Of a DNA stretch of 64,000 nucleotides, positions 32,308 to 44,280 are shown one piece after another; positions within the stretch are counted from its first letter, which is position 1, and every line of letters begins with the position of its first letter. This DNA comes from Paraspadella gotoi (lineage: Eukaryota; Chaetognatha), in the NCBI GenBank assembly GCA_051294375.1, contig CM119271.1, positions 7,007,632 through 7,071,631 of the forward strand, read 5' to 3'. Under the pieces are notes generated by a model. The model did no database searches. It was not told the DNA's origin and was given only the letters and a program-made list of their open reading frames with translations. The position numbers were made by a program, and so were the translations under genes.

Positions 32308-35300
32308 CTTTCGGGGCGCCGTCACTTCGGGGGGTGATTGTTAGGGGTCGTCTTAAAGATCGTAGTGGAGGAGGAAAAACAAATCATGGGATGGCACCCC
32401 ATGAAAGGTCGGCTCCACAATAAGACGGCCGACGGAGCGATATTGTCTGATCCCGAGAAAGAGAAGTCGGCGAGAACCAAGAGCTCGAATCGATATGGAT
32501 GATGGTTGAAAACTCGCGCGGAATGAAGAAGCCGAAGGCAAAGATGAGATTTTGAAAAAAACCGATGGGGTTTTCTTTTTCTCTCCGTGGTGACACCTGG
32601 TCTCGATCGAATCCGCAGTTTTCGTTATCTTAATCCATACTTAATCCCTGCTTTGGTAGTGAGGAAAAATCAGAGTTTGAATGGGATGGCTCCCCCACAC
32701 GTTTGTTTTCCATAAGATTTACATCGACTGAACCCCCCGATATTTCTTGTCCCAGAAATTTTTTTTTTATCGGCTCAGGACTCCTGGTGTTTATTTTCCC
32801 TTCAATCTTCCCGCCAGTTTAGGCTTTCCTTCTACACCGCATGGAAAAAAAAAATGATGAATCGAGGGATTAGCAAGGGGGAGGTTTGTTTATAGGAAAA
32901 GTCTAACCGTTTCGCAGTATTTAAAATTTGTTTACTTTACGTATGTGATTCATTAAAAGCTTTATCCGGGTTTTAAGGCTGTTTTTCATGGGGTGGTGCG
33001 GTGGGGCGATTTGTAAATCCGATTTCATCGTAATTACGTATTAGAAAAATTATTTCCTTAGTCAAATGCGATCAAGTTATTTTTAATTCCTCTGTACTTT
33101 TTCCATCAGCGAAATCTGGTCCAACCTCCCCACCCCCCCTCGACAACGAAGCCTTTCTCCACTCCTTCGCCAACGCGGATTGCGGTTGCAACGTGACGCA
33201 TCGAGGCCCTCAATGTCGCGCCCCCCGAGGAGAGGGCCTCTGGCAGGTCCTCGAGCCCGAATGGGACGCGCGTCCCCTGCCAGCCCTGGCTTCTTTCGCG
33301 CCCGTGTTGGACGAGACGGAATCCATCCTCTACGTCGTCGGCGGAACGAGCTTCGTCCGAAACGAGCAACACCCCTTCCTCTCCGCGTTCCACTTAAAGA
33401 ACGGGGAGCCGTCCACGTGGCGTTTGAAGGGTGAGTCGAGTGCGAAGCGGCGGAGATGCTCATTGGTCACTCACCTTCTCCTTTCACAGGAAAAAACTTG
33501 ACGGCATCCTCGGCACCGTCTCCTCGCTACGGCCACACGGCGAATCTCTATAAGTCTCGGGTGATCGTATTTGGCGGGGTCATCAATGGCTCCGTCATCA
33601 CCAACCAACTCTGGGAATTCAATCTCAAAGACTCCAGGTTTTAATTTATTAGCTTCCCCTTTTTAGTTGCGCCGCGAGTACTTGCGGAGTCACTTTTCGG
33701 TTTGTCGGTCGTTATGTCTGTCCGTCGGTCTGTCACACTTACATTAAAAATGCATATAATTTGCCTATAGTTATTTGTTAAGACAGAAAAAAACCTCAAA
33801 TCTAAGGGACTGCGAGCGCCGCTTTCAAGAATTCCAAAATCTATAAGGAATAACAGACGGAATTTTGATGCAGTGTATGTCATATATACACGGGCAAAAA
33901 AGAAAAATACACGTGAAAATAAAGTCTCTGTTGCGCAACACATTGGAATTATCGTTCTTGTTAAAAATAAAATTGGTTGTTTAAATATAAACCTGTCCGT
34001 TCTAATCTCTAACGCAACAAAATTGAAAGAATAAAAATCAAGTTTATATCCATTTTTGGTCGACATGATTGAGACATTTTTTCGAAATTGCTTTCGATGT
34101 AACTTTTCTAAATGATCTCGAAGAACAAAGAACCTTTTTCGATTCTCTTTCGATCCAATTAACTTCTTGGTGTCCCGCTGATTTCTCTTGTCTTTTTTTC
34201 TTTTCAAGTCTTTTCTTCAGTTTTCTTTTCTTCGTTCTCGTCTTTGTTTTTTTCTTTTCCCGGTTTTCTTTTCTTCTCTAATTCTCTTCTCTTCTCTTAA
34301 TTATCCTGTTCTCTTGTCTTCTGTTCTCTCTCTTATCTCTTTTCATTTTTTTTCACAGTTGGTCGTCGTTGTCGCCAGTAGCGAACGCGACGCCGAGCGC
34401 CGCGAAGTTGGCGCCCCCTCTGGCCGTGACGGGCCACGCGTCCGTCGTGGTTGGCGACAGGCTCGTCGTCATTTTCGGTCACTCGCCCATGTACGGCTAC
34501 GTGAATCACGTCCAAGAGTTGGACCTCGAGTCGAAGACCTGGTCGCTTCCCAAAGTCCAAGGGGCCGTCGTGAAGGGTAAGAATTTTTTTTTAAAAATTG
34601 AACGTTCAACGAAGTCGTGTCAAATCTGCATTTTATTTCCTCGCACGATCCTTCTCAAAACAGGTGGGTACGGCCACACCGCCACCTACTTGGCCGCCAA
34701 ACGACTCATCTTCGTCCACGGCGGTTTAGTAAGCGAGAAACAAACGGCCTCTCATCTCGTCGACAGCCTCTACGAGTTCGATCCGTTTAAGAGGTTTTGG
34801 AGGATTTTAAGGCCGAGCGGACAACCAAAATATCTGCACTCTTCGGTAACCTTTTTTTTCGAGATTAAGGGATTGAAATCTAATTTGTTTAATATCTTTC
34901 CGTTCATGGTTTTATGAAATTTTTTTTCTTCGTCGTTTTGAAATTGATGAAATTTGTTTTCCCGTCGTTTCATGAAATTTTTTCTGTCGTTTTGCGTCCA
35001 AAATAAGAGTAATTAACTGAGAGTCTTGATTTAAAACTTGCAGGGTGCTGCAATGTTATTATCTTGTAAGAGGGCCTGTAAGAGTAGCCTGTCCAAAGCA
35101 AGATAGCTTATTTATTGCATTATTAGATAATTTTATCTTGGTTGTACGTATTTATTAATCTCCATCTCGTCACCCTTCCTCACCCTTAGCTCTTCCCCCT
35201 TCCATAGGTTTTCATTAACGGTCTCCTCCTCGTCTTCGGCGGTAACACTCACAAAGACACTTCGATGTCCTTCGGCGCCAAATGTTTCTCGGCGGATTTT

Positions 35301-35676
35301 CTCGCCTACGACGTCGACTGCGGCTCGTGGCACCGTCTTCCGGCGCCTCGTTCCACGATGGGTCACGAGGTGGCGCGTTTTGGACACGGCGCCGTCGCCT
35401 TTGGGAAAGGAGACGAAGCCAAGGTAGGCTGTGAAGGTTCGATGTTTTATTTGGGTTTACCTGTTGTCTCTTTACTTTTGAGTCACTTTTCTCCGTCATT
35501 TGACTCGATTCTGTCGCAGAGATTCGCCCGAGGTCGAAATTCTCCCCCCCCCCCGGCTTCGATCGATCGACCACGACTGGGAATATCACCGATCTTCGAT
35601 CCGTGCATCAATCCTCGATTTTCGTTTAGCTCCTCCTTTTATTTTCTGGGTGTCTCTCTCTCTCTCTCCTCTCTCT

Positions 35677-35725
<49 letters not shown>

Positions 35726-36469
35726 TCTCTCTCTCTCTCTCTCTCTCTTCCCCCCTTATCTAAACAGTCACGATCACTTTCAGGACAAGGATTAAAAGTT
35801 AAGATGCCTCTTTTTGTTCTTTTGTCCCTAAAAAAAAGTAGGAAAAATGAAATTCTGTCTAACCCTCTTGTTTTACAAGTGTTATGAAAGAATTAAATTA
35901 AAATGTATTTAATAAATCTAAAAGTATACTATGGTATACTATTACTTCTATGACAAACATCTTTTATGACATTGATCCTTTGGTCATTTCTCACCAATTC
36001 TTCTACAACCAATAACCCTCCCTCTCTTCGCAGATGCTCGTCTTCGGAGGCTTCAACGGCTTCGTCCTTCGAGACGCTCTCCTCTTCTCGCCCGCCGTCT
36101 GCGCGGGGATCGCGTCCCGGTCCGAGTGCCTCTCCTCTCGCGCCGGCATCAAGTGCGTTTGGGCCTCGGACAAATTCCGGTGCCGCAGCAAGGCCGAGGC
36201 GGAGACGCTAAGAGCCGACAAGCAGGTCGGGGCAAGGAATGTTGTTGGGGGGGGGCATTGCGGTATGTTCATGACACGCATTGAGTTTGTCGATGTCCCT
36301 TTGATCCATCCTCTCCTTCAATCCCCGATACCCTACCTTTTCTCGAGAATGAAAACTAAAAGCTAAGTGGTTCAACAAAAGAAACTCACGGAAAAAAATC
36401 TTCCTCGCGATTGTTACCTTCATTAAACGGAGCTTCCCCTTTTATTTGCCCTTCGTGTTGGCATGAATC

Positions 36470-36537
<68 letters not shown>

Positions 36538-39500
36538 CCCCTGTCCCCACCCACTTTTCTCTTTGTTTGTTTACTCGTTCTCACGATTCCGCATTTTGTT
36601 TGATTTCTCTTTTCTCAGACTTCTACCACCGCTACCCTAATCCCTCTTACAATCACCCCCCGACTCTACAACTCGGACTAGCTTATCTCACTCCTCCTCT
36701 GTTCCCCAAGGTTCCCGCCGACTTGATCCTGAGCGCCGTTTGTGACTCCAACTCCGTCACGCCATCCGGCGACTCTGGCGACCCGACGGTGGAGGGCGAT
36801 GGCGCGAGGACCCGAACTACGCCGCCTTCCATCGTGGAGCGAGGTGAGACGAAGACATTTCTTTACGTTCTCCGTAGTTTGCATTACTTTTCCTAATTAC
36901 TACGTGATCGGCGCACGACTTCTTCCCCAGACTGCGTGTTTACCGATTGCGCCTCCTGCACGGCCAACGCTTTCAATTGCTCGTGGTGCATGGACACTTG
37001 CATCGGTCAAGCCCACCACGAATGCGCAGCCGTCGCCAAAATCGTGGCCAAGGACGGCAATGCTACTGGCTCCGGAAACACAGGCAAAGCCTCGAGTAGG
37101 ATTCTGACGTCTATCTTCTTGTTTGCAGAAAACAAAGTTTTGAACCTCAGGCCAGTTAATCGTTTTTTTTTTGTTTTTTTTTTGTTTTCAGCCCGATCCT
37201 CCACCAACGTCTGTTCTGGCGAGAAGAGAGAAGCGACTCCTTTTTATTGCAGCACCTTTCACAACTGTCTGGCATGCGAGGCGGAAGAGCATTGCATGTG
37301 GCAGCATCCCACGGGTGAGCAATGAGGGTTGAGGGTATCCCGTTCTATCACTCTTTTTCTCTACTCGATCTTCCTTTCAACTCTGATTTCTCTGCTCACA
37401 TCAGGAACTCCCAAATGCGTGCCCCTCACCAACCATCAAGTGAAACCCCTGCGAAAGACGGACAAGGACATGAAGCTCAGCCATTATAACCCTTGCGATC
37501 CTCCCTGTTCCTCGAAAACTTCCTGTCAAAACTGTACAGGAGGTACGTGTCCTTTTGATAACTATATACATAATACAAACTATAAAAACTACATAAATAT
37601 TTTGGAAAAAAATTTTACGTGACAAAAGAGACCCAAGGGCTTTAATCGCTCCCTCTTAGGAATGTGCATGTGGTGCGACAATATCCGTCGCTGCGTCGAC
37701 TCCAACGCCTACGTCGTCTCCTTCCCCTTCGGTCAGTGCATGGCCTGGGTCAACGACAAGGAGCGCTGCCCAGTTACCAAGTGCGCCGACATCAAGACTT
37801 GCGGCGCCTGCTTGGAGGATCCCAGGTCTTTTTTTTTTCTTTGTGGTCCGGAAGACTAATGAATTAATTTGAATTCTTTTTTTGGATTATTATTGTCTGT
37901 CTGCTGAATATATTTGTGATGGTTATCGATTTCAGATGCGGGTGGTGCGACGATGGTTCTCGTACGGGACTCGGCGCGTGCATGGAGGGCGGGGACAGCG
38001 GGCCCGTCGACGTTCATCATACCGCCGTCAGAGGACTTGTTCCTGGGGTGAGTTAGACCGAAGCGACATGTAGCGTGACTCCTTTATTTCGGTCACTAAT
38101 TTTCTTTTTTTTTTCTCCTTCAGGTTCACATGGGCCAAGACCCCTTGTCCGGTCAGCCTCCGCCCGTCGCCTGTGATGCCACTAGGTGGCATTTCACGTC
38201 TTGCCCCCAGTGCCAGTGTCACGGCCACGCCTCCTGCCCCGTCGGGACGGATCGTTGCGGCCCTTGTCGCGACAATACGGAGGGGCAACACTGCGAAACT
38301 TGCAAGAATGGGTTCTGGGGCAAACCAAAGCTGGGAAACAACTGCACCGCCTGCGATTGCAACCATCAGGTACGTTTCTTTGCTTGTTGAATTGCAAATT
38401 TTTTTCATAAAAAGAAGATAAATTTGAAATACGTATGCCTTTTTGTTCTCCATTTTTCCCGCAAGGCGGTGACTTGCGACCGAAAAGACGGTAGATGCAA
38501 CTGCAAAACAAAAGGCATCATCGGTGACAAGTGCGAAAGTTGCGACGTTTCGTCGCAGTACGTCGGCAACCCCATTTACGGATCCTGCTTTTATCAGCTG
38601 AAACCCGACTATCACTACACCTTTAACCTCTCCAAGTATTTCTGCTACTTCGAAAGTTGTCTTTTTGAAGAGACTATGTAAACCTTTTCCTTCCCACGAT
38701 AATAGGCCCGACGATAATCATTACACCCAAATAAACTTTCAAAATGTCCCAAAAAAGCCGCGAAAGGACGTGGAATTTACTCTCAACTGTTCTCAAGATT
38801 GCAAATTTAATATCACTTTTAGGTAAAGTGAAATAAAAAAGAAGCGGGAATTATCCCGAAAGCGACAGATGCCCTTTTCACCATTTTCATTTATCACGCT
38901 TATCCTTATTTCCAGGTCCAATCTCACCAATGGAGAGCGGCTCATCACTCAGGGCACGTGCGGCCCAGACTTGTACGAAAAAAAGTTCAAGGCCTCGCAG
39001 CACCATTTCGGACCTCCGTACAACACCACTTTTTACGTTTACGTATATGGATTCCGGGGTAAATTATCTCTTCGATTGTTGGTCTATTTTTTTCCCCTTT
39101 CATTTTCCACGTTCGTCATTTGAACAGGTGGCAACGAAGCCCATCCTTCTTTCTACGTGAAAATATCATTCCAGCAAAGCGCCATGCCCTTTTCTCTAGT
39201 CAACCTTTTCATCATCTTCTTCTCCTGCTTCTTGTCTCTTTTGGTCGTCGGTGGCATCTTTTGGAAAGTCAAGCAACGCTACGACAATTACAGGTTTAAA
39301 TGTCTTTCTTGAAAAAAAGAGATTCTTCATTCTTGTCGATAACGTTTTCCCCCGTCGCTCCGCCAGACGCCGCCAACGCGCCTATGTGGAGATGGAGCAG
39401 ATGGCATCCCGACCCTTCGCCATGATTTGTCCTGATCTCAGTCCCGCTAGCAAAGAGGCCGCCCCGAGTCCCGGCGCCAATTCGGCCGTCGTTCCCCCTG

Positions 39501-40081
39501 CCGTCGTCACCGTCCAAAACGGAACCCGACTGGTCAGTTTGGCTTTCAATTTAATTCGTAATTGTCTTTTGAATTTCTCCGGCCTCTTTATTAAACCCGT
39601 CATGGTTCCCTTCAGTCCCGTCCAAAAGGCAACCCCAGCTCCTCCAGCTGCCCGTCTCCCATCGCGTTAGAGCCCTGCGCCGACAGTAAAGCCGCCGTCC
39701 TCTCCCTGCTCGTCGTCCTTCCCTGCGGGGACGAGGAATCCACGCCTCCAGGTAAAGTTACCATACATATATATCATATACATGTACATCTTATGTCTTT
39801 TGTATTGTTTTCATTATAAATGAAATTTGGATTTTCCAGGCACCACCGGGTTGTTGATCGGGTCGACGCTCGTCAACCTCGGCTCCCATCGCAAAAGCTC
39901 CGAGCCTAAACTGCACCGCGAAGGATGGAACCCGCGGAAAGGCGGCAACCACAGCGTCGCAAAGGACGCCGCCGCTTGCAGAAACACCAACTACCCGCCA
40001 ACGCAGCAGGCTCAGCCCCCGCCGCCGCAACCGCCACCCGCCAACGAAGTCGATCCCGCTTGGGCTCCCTTGGGGGTCTGA
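27578..40081 (+). CDS. ATRN: attractin (CUB/EGF/kelch/PSI membrane protein)
   Basis: Twenty-four exons close in frame at 1542 aa. Exons: 27578-27987, 28409-28630, 28745-28998, 29060-29173, 33110-33430, 33490-33637, 34359-34576, 34664-34845, 35208-35423, 36034-36262, 36619-36843, 36931-37095, 37192-37314, 37405-37542, 37660-37825, 37936-38047, 38124-38369, 38466-38635, 38706-38822, 38916-39058, 39128-39293, 39367-39532, 39616-39751, 39840-40081. Order: leader (LLLAKSFLLLFCWVSLGL), EGF, CUB (FNFDHFATECSWDHLYVYDGD-like), EGF, kelch propeller (about 355-770), PSI repeats, two laminin-type EGFs, membrane helix (about 1330-1352) and a tail carrying MEMQQMASRPFA-like MEQMASRPFA and IALEPC. In mammals the MASRPFA motif binds MGRN1/RNF157 ligases and the protein tunes melanocortin receptors. 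The C-type lectin domain of vertebrate attractin, expected before CMWCDNIRRCVDSNAY, is absent. A Pro-rich 75-residue stretch (exon 11) is extra. Confidence 0.95.
29428..30981 (-). CDS. secreted cystine-knot-like repeat protein nested in attractin
   Basis: Intronless 517-aa frame on the strand opposite attractin, wholly inside its intron 4 (29174-33109). It starts with a signal-peptide-like hydrophobic run (NLLLLCLYVSPLF). A basic, Arg-rich middle contains dibasic or RxxR-type sites (RYRRD), suggesting a processed proprotein. The C-terminal 300 residues hold a repeated module built on the motif V/I-DVG-E/K-C-x2-x-C: VDVGECSRQC, VDVGKCGGTC, IDVGKCVGAC. Each module has further paired cysteines (CGCRKKC, CACATPPDTC), and the protein ends SCGCK, as CTCK-type cystine-knot domains end in a C-x-C. 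I recognise no named family. A secreted ligand or matrix factor is inference. Start at 30981 is the first ATG before the hydrophobic run. Confidence 0.8.
   Translation of the reverse strand: MSPSSQSFRDTPRNLLLLCLYVSPLFDLGDSFFQMESSRSNALWTNISKQLVIDDGAEHPNPPRPLPEAPHAHELERVRGKRREDLRHTTSMSLLNQRTRPEKKNGGRRQQRKRNRHLRTFDGKVEDSHRINQHHHLRLHDAPRSSLSVKSSTSKVTGTDVLPFPIPDRRTKAVFDHTPPNPLYEARRGNRLYENNREDLLSHTSVLYGGGRGSRRPLPPLPSGNCCVRKVKFKNIGYDTYGRPVEVDVGECSRQCPFKKENEHAAGISLIPPPFVSKAPSIKPRFLYGRDRYRRDISSIETPTNHESEGADVMCDAASSCFPVRKKIERWHLLNGLVEAEVVDDCACATPPDTCMRLPMIKIFHPNSPYERRVDVGKCGGTCFETGTQCTPVANTTVTIPTPNGDRSMPVVSQCGCRKKCFRASYKEVYYEAMYNKTSRRMERHVREIDVGKCVGACDGVKRQKCVLRDEKDPSVCLMSLIKRKTSCIATSYEKHEFLTPDMDLKTVVTIKSCGCK
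32249..32301. repeat. (CT)n microsatellite
   Basis: About 26 uninterrupted CT units followed by TTTC repeats, in attractin intron 4. Confidence 0.95.
35652..35748. repeat. (CT)n microsatellite, interrupted
   Basis: CT/CCT tract with several interruptions, in attractin intron 9 upstream of exon 10. Confidence 0.95.
36472..36534. repeat. (CT)n microsatellite
   Basis: About 31 CT units in attractin intron 10, in the sense-strand pyrimidine orientation like the other two attractin tracts. Confidence 0.95.
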
Positions 40082-41374
40082 AGATTTTTATTTAAAAAGA
40101 AATCGAGGGAAGAAAATAATATCCGGACTTAAAGCGTCCTTTCTTTTTTTTCTTTTTTCTTTTTTCTTTTTTTTTTTTTTTTAATTGGGATTGGAAGCCT
40201 AATATTAGCTTTTGGGAAGCCTTTTCTCGCCTTGATCTCGAGGAACCCGCAATGGCAAAAAAAAAAAGAAAATATCGCGCGTCAGCTTTCTTCACGTTTC
40301 AAATCGTCAAACTGATAATTTAATTGCAAAATTTGTTCGTTAACTGATGAAACTGTCAAAAACTTGGGTTATAAACAAATACGAAGACTCTCTCGGTCAA
40401 GCTTTTCTTTTTTGGTTGGTGGTTTTGATCCATCTCGGCTGGTATATTTTATCGTTGGCTTCTCGCAAGCGATTAGTGATAAAGCCGTGACGGACTGCCG
40501 AATTCGAGCAAGGAAAAGCGAGGGAAGGGTTGGGTCGGTTAAAAGTACTCGGTACTGGTACTGTAGTCGCGCTGAACGATTTATTTTTTTATTTGTCCCT
40601 TTTGTTTCACTTCGCTTCAAAACTTCACGTTCACTGGTTATTTTAAAAGATGAATAATTTTAATTCGGCATCAAAAAATAGCAAAAAATCGATAGTACAA
40701 TACGTAATGAAATATTCTTTTCGACGGTTTTTGTTTATTCTTCCAGGTTATAAAAAAGTATTACATCTTATTTAATCTTATGCTGAATGTAAGCATATTG
40801 ATAATCAGTGCATTTTGTGTTTGTCATTGCCAGTATGTTAAATTATAAAAAAATACCATTTTAGTTTGGCCTTTTTTTGAAACTATAAAAAAACATTTAG
40901 GCAGTTAGAAAAGTGAAAAGAATTGAAAAAAATTAATATGTAATCGATCCCGGGAGTCATAAATACATGCTTATCAGCCTATTGTCTGATCTTCCTTTGT
41001 GAGATACCGGAACCTGCGACTTTCAACGAGCGACTATCGATGCCTCGCTAAAAAAAGCATCCGACTGCATCGACCTGGCTTAGTTGCAATTAAACCAAAG
41101 CGTAATTATCAAGTTATTAGTAGTCAGTTTTTGTCGAAAATTAATTGCATCCAGTCTTAAGGAAAACCTCATCAACTCGTGATGTATGCGCCGCACATTT
41201 GCTTTCACGAAATTAAACACGGCTTATAATTTCATGTCTATTTGAATTGACCGTTTAGTATATAAACTTATAATAATCCAACAAATGATTTGCAATCTGG
41301 TTTGATTCTTCTAAGCTAAAAGCTGAGGGACTTCCAGTCATTTTGATTTGAATTCCTCGCCCACTTCTTTCTCC
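40082..41374. other. spacer between attractin and the small minus-strand gene
   Basis: Starts with attractin 3' UTR and a T/TTC-rich tract near 40140-40180. Otherwise AT-rich with no recognised exon. The two flanking genes converge here, so it should hold both 3' ends. Confidence 0.5.
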
Positions 41375-42204
41375 TTACTGAAAATCCAAGGGTTTCCACT
41401 CGAGCTGAACCGCAAAGTGGTCCGAACAGATGACGCAAGTGTCGCACCGCGGACAGGTCGCCTTTTAATTGAAAAATAAAATTAAAAAAAAACAAAAAAG
41501 AAAAACGCGCGCGAAATGGGTCGTGACGAATATCGATTCCTCACTTTGTTCCGAACCCAATGTCTGAAGCTTTCCTTGACGACCTCGTGTCCGCAACCGA
41601 GAATGACTCTCTCATCTTCGGACGTTGCATCTTCGTCGTACACATCGTGGCCGCTCTGTTCGTCGTCGCTACTGTCGGAACTCTGATCGTCGCGCCCGAC
41701 GTAATCTTCATCACTCTCTTCGCTTTCGCTGTCGTCGTCGTCGTCATGGTTGTTGTTTATGGTGAGGTTGCCCGTGGCTCTGCTTCTTCCGCGGCTCTGA
41801 CGTTCGGCGGAGCGACCGACTCGCGTGGGGAGAGCGTCCAGCATCTCGTCGGAGAGGGCGACGTGGATTTGCTTGTGGACGCCGTCTGAAGAGAAGATCG
41901 TGAAATCGGCGAATTATTTAAACTAAAAATCTGAGATCGTCGTCCTCTCGGACCGCTGATCCGTTTGAAGGCCTCATCGTAGAGGCCTCGTTGACGGAGT
42001 TGATCCAGGGCCGCAGGGTCGGCGGAGGCTTCGACGTAGGCGCGGAAATCCGACGAGCTCGTCCCTAAGAGTCAAGAGTGACAGTGACAGTCACGGTCAC
42101 GTTTACTTTGAATCGAGTACCGTTCGGAGGATCGACGAGTTGGAAAGTTTGGATGGCGACGTCAGTGACGAAACCGATTAACTCTTCGTCTTCGCCGAAT
42201 TCCG
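41375..42204 (-). CDS. unrecognised acidic protein with a C-terminal Cys/His cluster (5' end unresolved)
   Basis: Four exons on the minus strand join in phase: about 42204-42121 (5' boundary uncertain), 42064-41954, 41885-41545, 41461-41375. The visible product reads ELIGFVTDVAIQTFQLVDPP, a helical stretch DFRAYVEASADPAALDQLRQ, then SDEMLDALP, a highly acidic Asp/Glu/Ser run, and a C-terminal cluster ILGCGHEVVKESFRHWV joined to ATCPRCDTCVICSDHF. The Cys/His spacing (CGH, CPRC, CVIC, SDHF) suggests a zinc-binding fold, perhaps RING-like, but I cannot assign it. Two donors (GTACTC, GTCCGA) are weak but are the only ones that keep phase. I found no initiator exon upstream. Confidence 0.55.
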
Positions 42205-43140
42205 CTTCGGCGAGGAAATGGAATCGAATCGTTTGAGATTATAATTTTGATTGGAAACGAAATTAAACGTACACACGATCATTGTCCAAAACGTAAGATC
42301 ACTCTCAAGAATAAACTGTTTTAAACTAACTATTCCTCTTCTTCGAAAAAAAAAAAATTCTCAAACCTTACCCATATTTTTCCTTCTTCACGTAGAGATA
42401 AAAGTTAAGTTGATATTCTTCGTCGTGTTCAGGGTAAGAGGTTTACTTCAGTCTTCGAGTCTTATTTATCGACGTGATATTTTATATCATTTTTTTGTCT
42501 TTGAGAGTACACAAAAATATATCACTCGACTTCTAATTTTACTATTTTTTAGTTTTCGTCGAATTTTATATCCTTTTGCCAAAAAAAAAAAAGGGAACGA
42601 TGCTCATTTTATTTTGACATCGTTTTATCGGAGCACTCCTGATTCCCTAGGCCAGAGCGTGTAAAGGAAAAAAAGATTACTTTCTAAAAATAACTAACTT
42701 TCCTTTAACTAACACTCACTAACATGACAAAGATCATGAAGTATATTGAAGTATATTTGCATCGAAGCATTTCTCTCCGTTTTCGACATAAAATCCTAAC
42801 TAGGCGTAACTGAAAATGTCACTGGTTTTACTTATAACTTTAATAACTTGAATAGTTCGTTGGCTTTAGTGTCAGTAAATAATGAATTTAAGGAACAAAA
42901 AAGTTATAGTTAAGTATGATAATTGATCCTGACATTTTTAACGGGAGATTTTTCTCAATTACTATTTTTTACATTATTGATAAAAAAAATAACTATCAAA
43001 CAAAACAAAAAAATCAATAAATATATATATAACATGTGTTAGAGAAAATTTTCGCAAACCTGCTCTTTATTTTATAAATAGCTTAAAATGTAGGACAAGC
43101 GTAGGTGTTTTTTGTTTCTATCAATTACATACAAATGGAT

Positions 43141-43174
43141 GGATAATTTTTATATTGGTTGTACCAATTTCATA
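43141..43174 (-). repeat. dispersed repeat R1, partial inverted copy
   Basis: The reverse complement gives TATGAAATTGGTACAACCAA followed by TATAAAAATTATCC, matching the R1 core at 12355-12390 and 63943-63985. Confidence 0.7.
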
Positions 43175-43295
43175 CAAGATCAATATTTTAATGAAAAGTT
43201 TTCATGCTTCAGCTTTTATAGGAAAAGTTTTATATTACGCTGATGGAATCAGGCGTGTAATGATAGTGAATATGTTGCCACAATCCTTGTTTTTA

Positions 43296-44037
43296 GTCGG
43301 ATCTGCTTTCAGCAGATCCCGACTCTATAATTCCCTTTGTCGGTCCGTCGGTCCGCCCCCTCAATCTTGTCGGGCATTTACTTATATCATGTCAGAACAT
43401 CGAATTATGATAAATTATACAAAAAAAAAAATTATGTCCATCCGTCCGTCCGTGCGTCCATCCCACCTTAGCAAAAAACTTTAATTACTCGTGATTGGAT
43501 GGATGGATTGGAATGAAATTTTGGGTGTGGGTAGGGAAGTGTGTGATTGAGTTGGGTATGGAGTTTCGATGGAATCGTCCGAGTGAAAATGAGTTTAAAT
43601 GGAAAAAAAAATTTCACTATTTGAACACCAATTACTCATGAGTGGATGGGGCGATTGACTTGAAATTTTGTATTTGGGTAGAAAAGTGTTGTGATTAAAC
43701 TGGAAATAAAATTTTGATGGAATCGTTTGAGAGGAAATGAGTTTAAATAGAAAAAGCAAAGAACCTGTTTTACTAATTGATTATGCTTCTTTTTCTTTTT
43801 ATTTTAAATATAAATGCAAGATGTATTAATTAATCAAATAATTAATTAATTAATTAATTAATTAATCAGTCAATTAATCAATCAAAACAAACATTTCGGA
43901 TCAAATTAATTAATTAATTGCCTAATTAATTAAATAATTATCTTGAATAAATTAATTATTAATTAAATAAATAATTAACTTGAATTAATTATTAATTAAT
44001 TAATTAATTACCGATAATGATCGTGGGCAGATCCGAC
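43296..44037. repeat. composite repeat bounded by an 11-bp inverted repeat
   Basis: The left end GTCGGATCTGC and right end GCAGATCCGAC are inverted copies. The left end also forms its own hairpin (43296-43323). Inside are two diverged direct copies of a unit of about 140 bp (about 43476-43617 and 43618-43760; both start AATTACTC and end GAGTTTAAATNGAAAAA) and then ATTA-type tandem repeats (about 43825-44010). Possibly a non-autonomous transposon, but there is no coding evidence. Confidence 0.6.
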
Positions 44038-44280
44038 ATTGTTTGCTCAAACTTGTTCATTCGGCGATTGAACCTTCGCTTATTTTATAAACAATATGTT
44101 ATTTTTGAAGTGCCCTGTAAATTTGAGGCATGATTCAATCGTTTTATGATACGTCTTGAAGATTGTTTTACCTTGAATAAAGCTTCTTATTTATAGATTC
44201 AGGGTTTTATATCTAGCTAGATGTAAATTAGGAGAGAGGTTAGTTTATCTCTATCTTTATCCCTAATTCTAATTTAATCC

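Noticed and set aside
33690-33740. GTCTGTCCGTCGG-type sequence shared loosely with 43345 and 45800
   Set aside because: The similarity is short and made of simple GTC repeats, so it is not enough to call a repeat family.
33641-34207. 188-aa minus-strand frame in attractin intron 6
   Set aside because: Basic, AT-derived composition with no domain and no splice context; likely chance.
36034-36225. Earlier donor (GTCGGG at 36226) for attractin exon 10
   Set aside because: It would put exon 11 in a frame with a stop; the later donor at 36263 restores phase through the PSI exons.
42251-42664. 137-aa plus-strand frame upstream of the small minus-strand gene
   Set aside because: Hydrophobic low-complexity translation of AT-rich sequence with no homology I recognise.
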